Assembly (NCBI GenBank): GCA_002345145.1
Contig: DDVC01000143.1
Coordinates: 1-8,257, forward strand
Length of the DNA: 8,257 nt
From: Bacteroidetes bacterium UBA2322
GTDB taxonomy: Bacteria > Bacteroidota > Bacteroidia > Chitinophagales > UBA2359
Direction of reading: 5' to 3'
The translations under genes and the position numbers were made by a program. This document shows, one piece after another, positions 1 through 5,725 of this stretch (its first letter is position 1; the number at the start of each line of letters is the position of its first letter). A model generated the notes under the pieces. It searched no databases. It had not been told where the DNA came from and worked only from the letters and a program-made list of their open reading frames with translations.

Positions 1-110
1 GGCGTTCAACATCGGGTACTATTGATAGGCTTCCTTTTTGGTACTTAACATTACGCTATGCAGGTATCAACTGCCAGTAGCCCGATATTGGGTTAATTAT
101 TCAAAACGCC
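1..110. repeat. Imperfect inverted repeat at window edge
   Basis: GGCGTT at 1-6 pairs with AACGCC at 105-110. Inside these, ATCGGGTACT at 11-20 pairs with AGTAGCCCGAT at 76-86 with one bulged base, and ATTGATA at 21-27 partly matches TATCAAC at 65-71. The arms differ in length, with extra bases on the right side, and they enclose a loop of roughly 35 bases. The repeat may continue beyond the window edge. It could be a folded RNA, a small non-autonomous palindromic element or a decayed terminator. The base pairing is seen directly; the function is not known. Confidence 0.4.
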
Positions 111-273
111 AATGGGGGTGCGGAAAGTGGGTTAGTATGTAGGGTTGCGTAGTTTAGCATCAACCGACCGGTAACCGCCGCCTTCAATTAGCAGAAAAAT
201 GCTGCCCATTGGTATGAATAATTTTTTCAAACATTGGGCAATTGAGTTTAATAAAAATGTGGTTTATAAGAGA
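1..273. other. Gene-free left edge, downstream of thyA
   Basis: No convincing gene is visible in these 273 bases. Frame 1 on the plus strand is cut by stops at 46-48, 91-93, 136-138 and 169-171, yet the pieces between them read like protein, which could mean a decayed coding sequence or a copy of a dispersed element. An imperfect inverted repeat fills 1-110 (separate entry). In many bacteria thyA is followed by folA (dihydrofolate reductase); no folA is present here. No strong intrinsic terminator for thyA was found. The best candidate is a 6-bp TGCCCA/TGGGCA pairing within 205-241, with a long AT-rich loop and no clear T tract. Confidence 0.5.
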
Positions 274-1068
274 TTACACCGCTACCGGCGCCGGTATATG
301 CGGGTGAGCCCGGTAGTTTAGCAAGGTAAAATCGGGATAAGAAAAACCAAAAATATCGGTTACATTGGGGTTCAACTGCATAGTTGGCAGTGGGTAGGGG
401 GTTCGGCTTAGCTGTAGTTTTACCTGCTCTATGTGGTTTAGGTAAATATGCACATCGCCAAAGGTGTGAATAAACTCGCCGGGTTGCAAGCCGGTTACTT
501 GTGCCACCATAAGGGTGAGCAGTGCATAGGAGGCTATGTTAAAAGGTACGCCAATAAATACATCGGCGCTGCGCTGGTATAACTGGCAAGATAGCTTACC
601 CTCCGAAACATAAAACTGAAACAAACAATGGCAAGGCGGCAGAGCCATGTGCGGAATATCGGTTACATTCCATGCGCTTACAATGAGGCGGCGGCTGTGC
701 GGATTGGTTTTTATTTGGTGTATAAGGTCGGTAATTTGGTCTATGGTTTCGCCGTTAGCGCCTGTCCATGAGCGCCACTGATAGCCGTAAACCGGACCCA
801 GATTGCCGTTTTCATCTGCCCATGCGTCCCAAATACGCACGCCGTTTTGTTGAAGGTAGGCTACATTGGTGTTTCCCTGCAAAAACCATAGCAGCTCGTG
901 TATAATAGATTTAAGGTGCAATTTTTTAGTAGTAACCAACGGAAACCCTTGGGCAAGGTTAAAACGCATTTGATAACCAAAAATACTGATGGTGCCGGTG
1001 CCGGTTCGGTCGGTTTTAGTTATGCCTTGTGTAAGTATGGTTTGGAGTAGTTGGTGATACTGTTGCAT
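274..1068 (-). CDS. thyA: Thymidylate synthase (ThyA)
   Basis: ThyA methylates dUMP to dTMP using 5,10-methylene-tetrahydrofolate, releasing dihydrofolate. It is the cytosolic de novo source of thymidylate. The protein has 264 residues, exactly the length of E. coli ThyA, and the numbering matches without gaps. The catalytic Cys is C146 in PPCHC. The dUMP phosphate-binding arginines are R21, R126, R127 and R166, and E58, W80, D169, N177, H207 and Y209 are all in place. The C-terminus APVAV matches the family tail that closes over the folate. E. coli has CQLYQRSCDVF where this protein has CQLYQRSADVF, a harmless change. The ATG at 1068 is the natural start, and no Shine-Dalgarno is seen. The gene lies 78 bp after the methyltransferase stop with only a poor promoter match between them (TATTCTTG on the minus strand), so the two may be cotranscribed. 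It is intact and the identification is secure. Confidence 0.98.
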   Translation of the reverse strand: MQQYHQLLQTILTQGITKTDRTGTGTISIFGYQMRFNLAQGFPLVTTKKLHLKSIIHELLWFLQGNTNVAYLQQNGVRIWDAWADENGNLGPVYGYQWRSWTGANGETIDQITDLIHQIKTNPHSRRLIVSAWNVTDIPHMALPPCHCLFQFYVSEGKLSCQLYQRSADVFIGVPFNIASYALLTLMVAQVTGLQPGEFIHTFGDVHIYLNHIEQVKLQLSRTPYPLPTMQLNPNVTDIFGFSYPDFTLLNYRAHPHIPAPVAV

Positions 1069-1146
1069 GGCAAATAAAATTGGTAACGCAATTTGTGGTT
1101 TACAAGAATAGTAAAATTAGCTGGTTGTGTTCAGTTTGGGCAAATG

Positions 1147-2076
1147 CTACATAACCGAAATGAAATGGCAATGGCTCACGGCTACCATATCGGGGTTTTG
1201 GTTGGCAAAATGCGGGTGGAGCGGTACCATTGTAAGTTGTGCCACATCACCGTGCCACAGGTTTTGATGGGTAATGGGCAGGTTAATATGGTTATACAAT
1301 TGTTGGTAATCTGCCAGCCTAAGCCGGTTTTGGGGTTGAATGGTATTATCTATCCATTGCCATTGTTGGTCGGAAAATTGGAGGAAGTTGTAAATGGTAA
1401 TAGACGAATCGAAGTGGGCAAAATGGTCAGACATATCAATAAAATGCGACATTATGCCGGTATTCTTTTTAACCACCCGTTTAAACTCAAGCAAAATGGG
1501 CTCTAATAATTGCGGGTAAATATGCTCAAAGGTATTGTTTGAATTAACCAAATCAACCGAGTTATCGGGCAAAGAAAGGTGGCGGGCATCTTCTATGAGG
1601 TAATGGAGGTGGAGTTGGTTTAAAATATCGGGCAGGGTAAGGGTGGGCAGTTGGTCAATAAGGTTGAGCAGTAGTTGAAGCCTTTGGGGTTGTAAATTTG
1701 GCAAGTAATTGGGCAGGCGCTGCTGCCGGTGTGCTTGGGCAAACATGGCAAGGGTGGTGGCTATGCGCTTTTTGGAGGTTAAAAAAGCAATATCAACAGA
1801 ATAAATGCTCTGCACACCGCTCAAAAAGAAAGCAATAGGCACTATAGGATACCAGCCTGTGCCAAGCTCTAAGCACGAATTGGGCATCGGGTTTCCGGTA
1901 AAACGGTGGTAAGCAGCCAAATGCTGTGTGGCATGATTTAACCGGTCGTAAAAATAGGTATCGGTAAGGTAAACGCCTTTGGTTACATATTTTTGAAATA
2001 AATAGTTAATTTGTCTGCCAAAAGGTAAATACGAAACAATTTTTTGGACAATTGCTTTTTGAATCCATTTTTTCAT
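1147..2076 (-). CDS. Class I SAM-dependent methyltransferase
   Basis: This is a predicted cytosolic 309-residue methyltransferase of the Rossmann-fold class. Motif I is CLELGTGWYPIVP (residues 68-80). An acidic residue ends strand 2 (SVDI, D95), a DAR segment lies at 163-165, and motif IV is SVDLVNSNNTFEHI at 173-186. The C-terminal half carries HFIDMSDHFAHF and NRLR, a pattern I associate with methyltransferases found near polysaccharide genes. The substrate cannot be read from the sequence. The open frame extends three codons further to a TTG at 2085, but the ATG at 2076, followed by a lysine-rich start (MKKWIQK), is the better choice. The insertion between about 105 and 155 is rich in Leu and Gln and is not typical of the core fold. 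An exact TAnnTTTG element lies about 65 bp upstream and thyA follows in the same direction. The methyltransferase call is firm; the role is unknown. Confidence 0.85.
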   Translation of the reverse strand: MKKWIQKAIVQKIVSYLPFGRQINYLFQKYVTKGVYLTDTYFYDRLNHATQHLAAYHRFTGNPMPNSCLELGTGWYPIVPIAFFLSGVQSIYSVDIAFLTSKKRIATTLAMFAQAHRQQRLPNYLPNLQPQRLQLLLNLIDQLPTLTLPDILNQLHLHYLIEDARHLSLPDNSVDLVNSNNTFEHIYPQLLEPILLEFKRVVKKNTGIMSHFIDMSDHFAHFDSSITIYNFLQFSDQQWQWIDNTIQPQNRLRLADYQQLYNHINLPITHQNLWHGDVAQLTMVPLHPHFANQNPDMVAVSHCHFISVM

Positions 2077-2104
2077 GCCACACAAAACCGGTTAATGAAA
2101 GGTA

Positions 2105-2125
2105 GTTTGCCATGAAACGGCAAAC
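2105..2125. promoter_or_regulatory. Perfect 7-bp hairpin in methyltransferase leader
   Basis: GTTTGCC (2105-2111) and GGCAAAC (2119-2125) form a perfect stem around a 7-base loop. The stem lies 28 bases upstream of the methyltransferase ATG (2076) and downstream of the predicted -7 element at 2141-2149, so it would sit in the 5' untranslated leader. No T tract follows on the minus strand, so it is not a normal intrinsic terminator. It could be an RNA control element or an operator. Confidence 0.45.
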
Positions 2126-2140
2126 AGGGTTGATTGGAGC

Positions 2141-2149
2141 GCAAAGGTA
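2141..2149 (-). promoter_or_regulatory. Bacteroidota -7 promoter element for methyltransferase-thyA
   Basis: On the minus strand this reads TACCTTTGC, an exact match to the TAnnTTTG -7 consensus of the Bacteroidota primary sigma factor. The expected TTTG -33 element is not seen 19-20 bases further upstream. Transcription would start near 2135, giving a leader of about 60 bases that contains the hairpin at 2105-2125, and would read the methyltransferase and probably thyA. Confidence 0.5.
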
Positions 2150-2274
2150 GCTTACTACTTTGATTCTTAGCGGTATTATTTGCCACTACCCTTTGTTATT
2201 AGGCACATAAAGCGTTGTTTTCTTGCCATTTGGGTATAAAAATCGGGTAAATTGTTTGTATGCGCTTTTGTTGT

Positions 2275-3726
2275 TTAGCGCCTTTCTTTAATAACTCTGA
2301 GCATAGTGGTAGCATAAGAGTCGCCTGGTTTAATACGGAGTTTGTCTTCAAAATAGCGAATTGCCAATTCGGGCTGATTTGATTTAAAGGCGCATTCACC
2401 CAATCCGTCATAAATAACGGGGTCGTTAGGAAATTTTCGGGCGTTAATTTTAAATATGTCCATAGCTTTGGCAAACTCGTTTCTCTGCATAAGGTCTCTT
2501 CCATACCCGTGTAGCAGCCAAGGGGCATCTATTTTAACGCCATTTTTTCGGGTAAGCTCATCAAAATTGGCAATTACATAATCAAAGCCAAAATCTTGGG
2601 CTAATTTATCTAACTGAAAGGCAACGGCATTGGCGGGCACCTGAAAGTCGTCGGTATAAAGGGCTTGGTCTATCATGCTGCCTATTTGTTGAGCAGTATT
2701 GGGGTTATAGTTAGAAAAAACCACTACGGTATATTTGCTTTTGGGTGCGTGGCTTAGGAAAACGCTTAACCCCTGCACACCGCCGTTTTGATATACCACT
2801 TTGGTAGAGTCGTTGTATCGTTTCACTTTCCACCCCAGCCCATAGCCGCCGGCTTGGGGGTCGGTAAGGGCGGTAAACATAGTTTCGGTTTGTTCTTTGT
2901 TGAGCAGTTTACCGTCGTTAAGCGCTTTTACATACAGCAATATCTCTTCAGCATTGCCAAAAATGCCATCAGCGCCAAACGGATAAGCGCCCCAAAAAGC
3001 GGCATTGCTAATGGGTTGGTTATTTTCATCAAAGGTGTAACCAACTGCCTTATTAAAAACAATTTCGTACCAATAATACGAGGCGATGTTTTTCATGCCT
3101 GCAGGTGCAAAAATATGGTCTTGCAGGTATTTAGTATAAGGTTTGCCCGATAGTTTTTCAACAACTGCTGCCAGTAATACGTAGTTTGAGCTGGAGCGCT
3201 GCACTAAGGCATCGGGGGCAAATTGCAGCGGCTCATTAGCAATCAGCTCAACTAAGTCCGAAATTTTGGTGATGTTTAAAAAATTGGCTACATAGTTGGG
3301 TATTTTGTAGTAATCTTTTATGCCCGAACTATGTGCCAGCAGTTGTTTAAGGGTTATATTTTTTAACTCAACGGGCAAAGTAGGCAGGTAATTGGCTAAT
3401 GGGGCATTAAGGTTGGCTTTGCCTTGCTGTACCAACTGCATAACAGCTAAAGCGGTAAACGACTCTGATATACCAAATAAATTGTACTGTGCTGTGAGCG
3501 AGTTGGGTACCCGATAATCTAAGTTGGTTATGCCGGCAGTGTATTTATAAAGCGGCACACCGTCTTTTGCCACCACAGCCACGCCCGAAAAAAGCTTTAA
3601 CACATCATAAATGCGCAGCAGCCGCTGAATTTTAATGAGCCTGTCGGTTTCGTTTATTTTTTGTTGAGCATGCATACTCATGTTGAGTAATAGCAAAAAA
3701 CCGAGTACCAGTACTTTTTTACTCAT
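2275..3726 (-). CDS. Secreted beta-lactamase-fold protein, degenerate active site, TPR tail
   Basis: This 483-residue protein has a signal peptide (residues 1 to about 21, a lysine start, a leucine-rich core and a likely cleavage near HAQ-QK), so it acts in the periplasm or outside the cell. Residues about 45-355 match the serine beta-lactamase/class C penicillin-binding family: FSGVAVVAKDG (46-56), SFTALAVMQL (89-98), LLAHSSG (129-135), GLGWKV (296-301). Aligned on these anchors, the SxxK motif has become G85-I-S-E88, the YxN motif R177-S-S179, and the H/K-[ST]-G motif Q313-N-G315. All catalytic residues are replaced, so it is probably not a hydrolase but a binding or scaffold protein. Residues about 404-471 form two TPR-like helical pairs (for example FAKAMDIFKINARKFPND), a tail seen on other Bacteroidota members of the family. 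The frame is intact, so this is not a pseudogene by disruption. The fold call is strong; the loss of activity is inferred from motif alignment. Confidence 0.85.
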   Translation of the reverse strand: MSKKVLVLGFLLLLNMSMHAQQKINETDRLIKIQRLLRIYDVLKLFSGVAVVAKDGVPLYKYTAGITNLDYRVPNSLTAQYNLFGISESFTALAVMQLVQQGKANLNAPLANYLPTLPVELKNITLKQLLAHSSGIKDYYKIPNYVANFLNITKISDLVELIANEPLQFAPDALVQRSSSNYVLLAAVVEKLSGKPYTKYLQDHIFAPAGMKNIASYYWYEIVFNKAVGYTFDENNQPISNAAFWGAYPFGADGIFGNAEEILLYVKALNDGKLLNKEQTETMFTALTDPQAGGYGLGWKVKRYNDSTKVVYQNGGVQGLSVFLSHAPKSKYTVVVFSNYNPNTAQQIGSMIDQALYTDDFQVPANAVAFQLDKLAQDFGFDYVIANFDELTRKNGVKIDAPWLLHGYGRDLMQRNEFAKAMDIFKINARKFPNDPVIYDGLGECAFKSNQPELAIRYFEDKLRIKPGDSYATTMLRVIKERR

Positions 3727-3964
3727 GGCAAGAATTTTGTTTGTATGAGTTAGATATAAGGATTGAATAGGTTAGCGCCCTGCTACTAATAGAGCGTGCA
3801 TTAGGGCTGCAAATTAAAAATAAATATGGCAGATTTCGGCTTATTCTACAGTTTTACTTGGTTTCCTTGCATGTACTTGTGCTAAGTAGCAGCAAAAGTG
3901 GGCTCTCCGGCGGTTGAATTATACAGGAATAAAACAACTTTAAACTTCCGGCAGGGGTATGGGC

Positions 3965-3997
3965 AAAAAAAAACCTTCTTACATTCCTGCAAGAAGG
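3965..3997 (-). terminator. Intrinsic terminator after zinc-ribbon methyltransferase
   Basis: On the minus strand CCTTCTT (3997-3991) and AAGAAGG (3980-3974) form a perfect 7-bp stem around a 10-base loop, followed directly by nine T residues (3973-3965). This is a textbook rho-independent terminator. It lies 235 bases past the methyltransferase stop at 4233, so it ends either a long 3' untranslated region or an independent small RNA. Confidence 0.85.
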
Positions 3998-4032
3998 CTA
4001 AACCCTTATTAAACCCAAACAACTAAATTCTT

Positions 4033-4054
4033 AATTGAGTTGTTAGACTCAATT
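4033..4054. repeat. Perfect 8-bp stem-loop
   Basis: AATTGAGT (4033-4040) and ACTCAATT (4047-4054) pair perfectly around TGTTAG. On the plus strand TTCTT follows almost at once, so it could also act weakly as a terminator in that direction. It is the middle hairpin of the array at 3965-4077. Confidence 0.6.
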
Positions 4055-4056
4055 TC

Positions 4057-4077
4057 TTGTACGGTTAATGCGTACAA
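4057..4077. repeat. Perfect 7-bp stem-loop
   Basis: TTGTACG (4057-4063) and CGTACAA (4071-4077) pair perfectly around a 7-base loop. The stem begins two bases after the neighbouring 8-bp hairpin ends, so the two would stack as tandem hairpins in an RNA from either strand. Confidence 0.6.
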
Positions 4078-4110
4078 AATGTTTCAGTTGCTAAACAATT
4101 TTTTACTTAA

Positions 4111-4221
4111 CTATACGTAAATACCAAATTTTAATGACTCATATGGCATTAACAAACGCAAAGTTGGTGCATTTTCAAGGTTTTTGGTAGCCTTTTCAGA
4201 GATTTGACAGAAAAATGACAC
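4111..4221 (-). CDS. Possible 36-residue small ORF after methyltransferase
   Basis: A GTG-initiated frame begins 11 bases after the stop of the upstream methyltransferase gene and runs 36 codons to TAG. It has an internal ATG at 4149 (MPYESLKFGIYV, 12 residues). Its composition is protein-like, with charged, aromatic and aliphatic residues mixed, but no signal peptide, membrane segment or known motif is visible, and no ribosome-binding site marks the GTG. The frame stays open upstream into the end of the methyltransferase, so it has no clear start boundary. It could be a real small protein, a remnant, or a chance frame in a conserved RNA element. I do not recognise it. Confidence 0.2.
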   Translation of the reverse strand: MSFFCQISEKATKNLENAPTLRLLMPYESLKFGIYV

Positions 4222-4232
4222 GGCAACACTAT

Positions 4233-5222
4233 TTAAGCTTGTTTTTGAAACACCATTTCAACGGTGGCGCTTTTTTTAAACAAAGCTTCCACCGCATCAT
4301 ATAACATAAAAAGCGGGAAAGTAGTTTTGAAAAACAGGTTTTGCAAAAACAGATTGGCGGGTGAGTAGCCTGTTACATATTGCTTATTGCCCTTAAGGTG
4401 TTCAAAAAGTACTTCGCGCTTAGAGCAAAACAGGTTTAGCATGCTCTGCTGCATACCAAAGGGGTTATACTCCGGATTAAAGTATCGCTCCGAAATGAGG
4501 TTAAAGCCCAGGCTTTTCATTTCGCTTTGTAAATGAGTGGGCGACAGGAAAAATAAATGTCGGGGAGGGTCAAGGTGTAGCCATTTACCTTTAAACAAGC
4601 GGCTCTGCCAGCTATCTATATTAGGCATAGAAATGTAAGCAATACCGCCGGGTTTAAGTATTTGGCTGATAGCTTGCAGTGTTTGCCGGGGTTGGTTAAG
4701 ATGCTCAATAACATGAAACATAGTTACAGCATCAAAAAAGCCGGTCGGAAAATCGGCGGCGTTTAGGTTGCCTAATTTTAGGTGGATACCCTTAACCTGT
4801 GCAGCTCTTTCGGCAGCTTTTCCGGGCAGTTCTACGCCGTGCGCCTCATAATTACCCCGCCTGAGCATGTGGTACAAAAACCTCCCGTTACCACAGCCTA
4901 TATCTAAAACTTTGGCAGGCTGCGGCACATAACTGCTGATAATTATAGCCCGTTGTTTTCTGAAAAAATCAACCACCCGCTCCACAAGCGAGTTAAACTT
5001 TTGGTCTTGCTCTCCATAATAAGCCTCCGAGTAAGCCTGAGCCAGTTGCACATCGGTGGGCGGAGGGTTGAGATAAACCGTATGGCATTCCCCACACTGA
5101 TTTACCATAAAATGCTGCTCATACATATCTACAGTTGGGTAAAGCGTTTTACTACCCGATGTAGTGTTGCAATACGGACAAGTGCCTGCCTGACCCTGCC
5201 CAATGGAAGCCACTAATGCCAT
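4233..5222 (-). CDS. Zinc-ribbon class I SAM-dependent methyltransferase
   Basis: This is a 329-residue cytosolic methyltransferase. The N-terminus carries a CxxC...CxxC zinc-ribbon-like module (C15, C18, C43, C46), followed by a linker with LNPPPTDVQLAQAYSEAYYG. The Rossmann domain has motif I VLDIGCGNGRF (105-115), an acidic residue after strand 2 (GVEL, E131), and the post-motif FDAVTMFHVIEHL (163-175), as in UbiG/type 11-12 methyltransferases. ILKPGG (188-193) and the conserved segment WLHLDPPRHLFFLSP (214-228) complete the family pattern. Related proteins often sit in surface-glycan or lipid clusters, but the substrate is not evident here. The start is ATG at 5222, with an exact TAnnTTTG promoter element 24 bases upstream. 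The C-terminal region (285-329) is hydrophobic and aromatic (LFLQNLFFKTTFPLFMLYDA) and could touch the membrane. The gene is monocistronic, with a terminator at 3965-3997. Confidence 0.88.
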   Translation of the reverse strand: MALVASIGQGQAGTCPYCNTTSGSKTLYPTVDMYEQHFMVNQCGECHTVYLNPPPTDVQLAQAYSEAYYGEQDQKFNSLVERVVDFFRKQRAIIISSYVPQPAKVLDIGCGNGRFLYHMLRRGNYEAHGVELPGKAAERAAQVKGIHLKLGNLNAADFPTGFFDAVTMFHVIEHLNQPRQTLQAISQILKPGGIAYISMPNIDSWQSRLFKGKWLHLDPPRHLFFLSPTHLQSEMKSLGFNLISERYFNPEYNPFGMQQSMLNLFCSKREVLFEHLKGNKQYVTGYSPANLFLQNLFFKTTFPLFMLYDAVEALFKKSATVEMVFQKQA

Positions 5223-5245
5223 ACCATTTACTTACTGATGAAAGT

Positions 5246-5254
5246 GCAAACATA
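5246..5254 (-). promoter_or_regulatory. -7 promoter element of zinc-ribbon methyltransferase
   Basis: The minus strand reads TATGTTTGC, an exact TAnnTTTG match 23 bases before the ATG at 5222. A start near 5239 would leave a leader of only about 17 bases. The usual -33 TTTG is replaced by a region overlapping the palindrome at 5266-5280. Confidence 0.55.
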
Positions 5255-5265
5255 ACAACAATTGA

Positions 5266-5280
5266 TTTAACCCAGTTAAA
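5266..5280. promoter_or_regulatory. Palindrome TTTAAC-N3-GTTAAA, possible operator
   Basis: TTTAACCCAGTTAAA is a perfect 6-bp inverted repeat with a 3-base centre. It lies 11 bases upstream of the -7 element at 5246-5254, where the -33 region should be, so a dimeric regulator bound here could control the methyltransferase gene. No regulator gene is adjacent. The AT-rich composition makes chance possible. Confidence 0.4.
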
Positions 5281-5294
5281 CATCTGCCCTTTGT

Positions 5295-5364
5295 AACCCA
5301 ATTTATTTGCCCGATTGACCTTATTTGACCGCCAAATGACTATGGCACCCACACAAATTGGGTT
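5295..5364. repeat. 10-bp perfect inverted repeat
   Basis: AACCCAATTT (5295-5304) pairs with AAATTGGGTT (5355-5364) across 50 bases. Between the arms TTGACC occurs twice (5315-5320 and 5325-5330), spaced exactly one helical turn apart. The arms could fold in RNA or be two half-sites for a DNA-binding protein. Confidence 0.45.
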
Positions 5365-5469
5365 GTAAAAACTACTACCCTTCAAACTATTGCCCAATAC
5401 TGCCGTCTAAAAAAATGACTAAGCCAAAAAAATTAGCCCTGAAGTACTCTTTTTTTAAGAAATGGCGTT

Positions 5470-5507
5470 ATTTTTGCCCTATATTAAGTTAATGCTAAGG
5501 CAAAAAT
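5470..5507. repeat. 9-bp inverted repeat upstream of sigma-factor promoter
   Basis: ATTTTTGCC (5470-5478) and GGCAAAAAT (5499-5507) pair perfectly around a 20-base loop. The repeat ends 50 bases before the -33 element of the sigma-factor promoter. The T- and A-rich arms make it terminator-like on both strands, but no gene ends here in either direction, so an operator role or chance is as likely. Confidence 0.35.
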
Positions 5508-5556
5508 TTAAAATTGGGGCTGTTTTAGCCTGTTTCTCAAAAAATAGTACGAAATA

Positions 5557-5588
5557 TTTGGCAAAACAAAAACTTTGTACTAATTTTG
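5557..5588 (+). promoter_or_regulatory. Bacteroidota promoter of the ECF sigma gene
   Basis: TTTG at 5557-5560 and TAATTTTG at 5581-5588 are separated by 20 bases, matching the -33 TTTG / -7 TAnnTTTG layout of Bacteroidota promoters. Transcription would start near 5595 and leave a leader of about 130 bases before the ATG at 5726. Confidence 0.6.
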
Positions 5589-5725
5589 TAAACCGAAAAA
5601 TATCCTCACCGCCTTCTAAAAAGGAAAGATAATTCATTTACCACAAAAAAAATCGCCTATTGCCCCAAATTTACGCTAGTTAATTGATTTTTTCACAATC
5701 AATTTGTGCCATAAAACCCCCTATT

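Larger units (their letters stand above)
3965..4230 (-). ncRNA. Candidate structured RNA or long 3' UTR
   Basis: Three stem-loops follow one another on the minus strand before the T tract: TTGTACG/CGTACAA (4057-4077), AATTGAGT/ACTCAATT (4033-4054) and the terminator stem (3974-3997). The first two are 2 bases apart and all three are perfectly paired. Such an array is more than a terminator needs, and it ends a 235-base stretch with no clear gene. It may be a separate small RNA or a processed 3' end of the methyltransferase message. A possible promoter within the stretch is CAACTTTGC at about 4158-4166, one mismatch from TAnnTTTGC. It does not resemble tmRNA or the long rod of 6S RNA. The 5' end given here is only a guess. 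Confidence 0.4.
3727..4232. other. 506-bp gap with hairpin array and terminator
   Basis: Both flanking genes run on the minus strand. The right half (3965-4077) contains three perfect stem-loops listed separately, the last being a strong minus-strand terminator. Positions 4111-4221 hold a 36-codon open frame described separately. The left part (3727-3960) should contain the promoter of the beta-lactamase-fold gene, but no exact TAnnTTTG element was found there. The closest is TTAATTTG on the minus strand at about 3811-3818, one mismatch from consensus. Two CCGGC-containing boxes lie at about 3907-3912 and 3948-3953. No tRNA or larger gene is present. Confidence 0.6.
5223..5725. other. 503-bp divergent promoter region
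   Basis: This gap separates the minus-strand methyltransferase from the plus-strand sigma factor and contains no supported gene. It holds the methyltransferase promoter and palindrome (5246-5280), a 10-bp inverted repeat (5295-5364), a 9-bp inverted repeat (5470-5507), and the sigma-factor promoter (5557-5588). A TTG-started open frame on the minus strand (5152-5397) overlaps the methyltransferase start and was rejected. Confidence 0.7.

Noticed and set aside
1093..1506. 137-codon plus-strand open frame
   Set aside because: It lies antisense to the methyltransferase at 1147-2076, which has clear family motifs. Its residue composition shows no domain.
2262..2281. GCGCT/AGCGC 5-bp hairpin spanning the stop of the beta-lactamase-fold gene
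   Set aside because: The stem is short, overlaps the stop codon and lacks a T tract on the minus strand, so it is not a convincing terminator.
2199..2528. 109-codon minus-strand open frame
   Set aside because: It overlaps the TPR-coding end of the beta-lactamase-fold gene in another frame and carries no recognisable motif.
2788..3153. 121-codon plus-strand open frame
   Set aside because: It is antisense to the conserved core of the beta-lactamase-fold gene.
3854..4000. Roughly 45-codon open frame on the minus strand through the terminator
   Set aside because: It has no ATG start and runs through the terminator stem and its T tract, so translation is unlikely.
4953..5216. 87-codon plus-strand open frame
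   Set aside because: It is antisense to the zinc ribbon of the methyltransferase, whose cysteine pairs confirm the other frame.
5152..5397. 81-codon minus-strand frame upstream of the methyltransferase
   Set aside because: It begins at a TTG, overlaps the methyltransferase start in another frame and spans the predicted promoter and inverted repeats.
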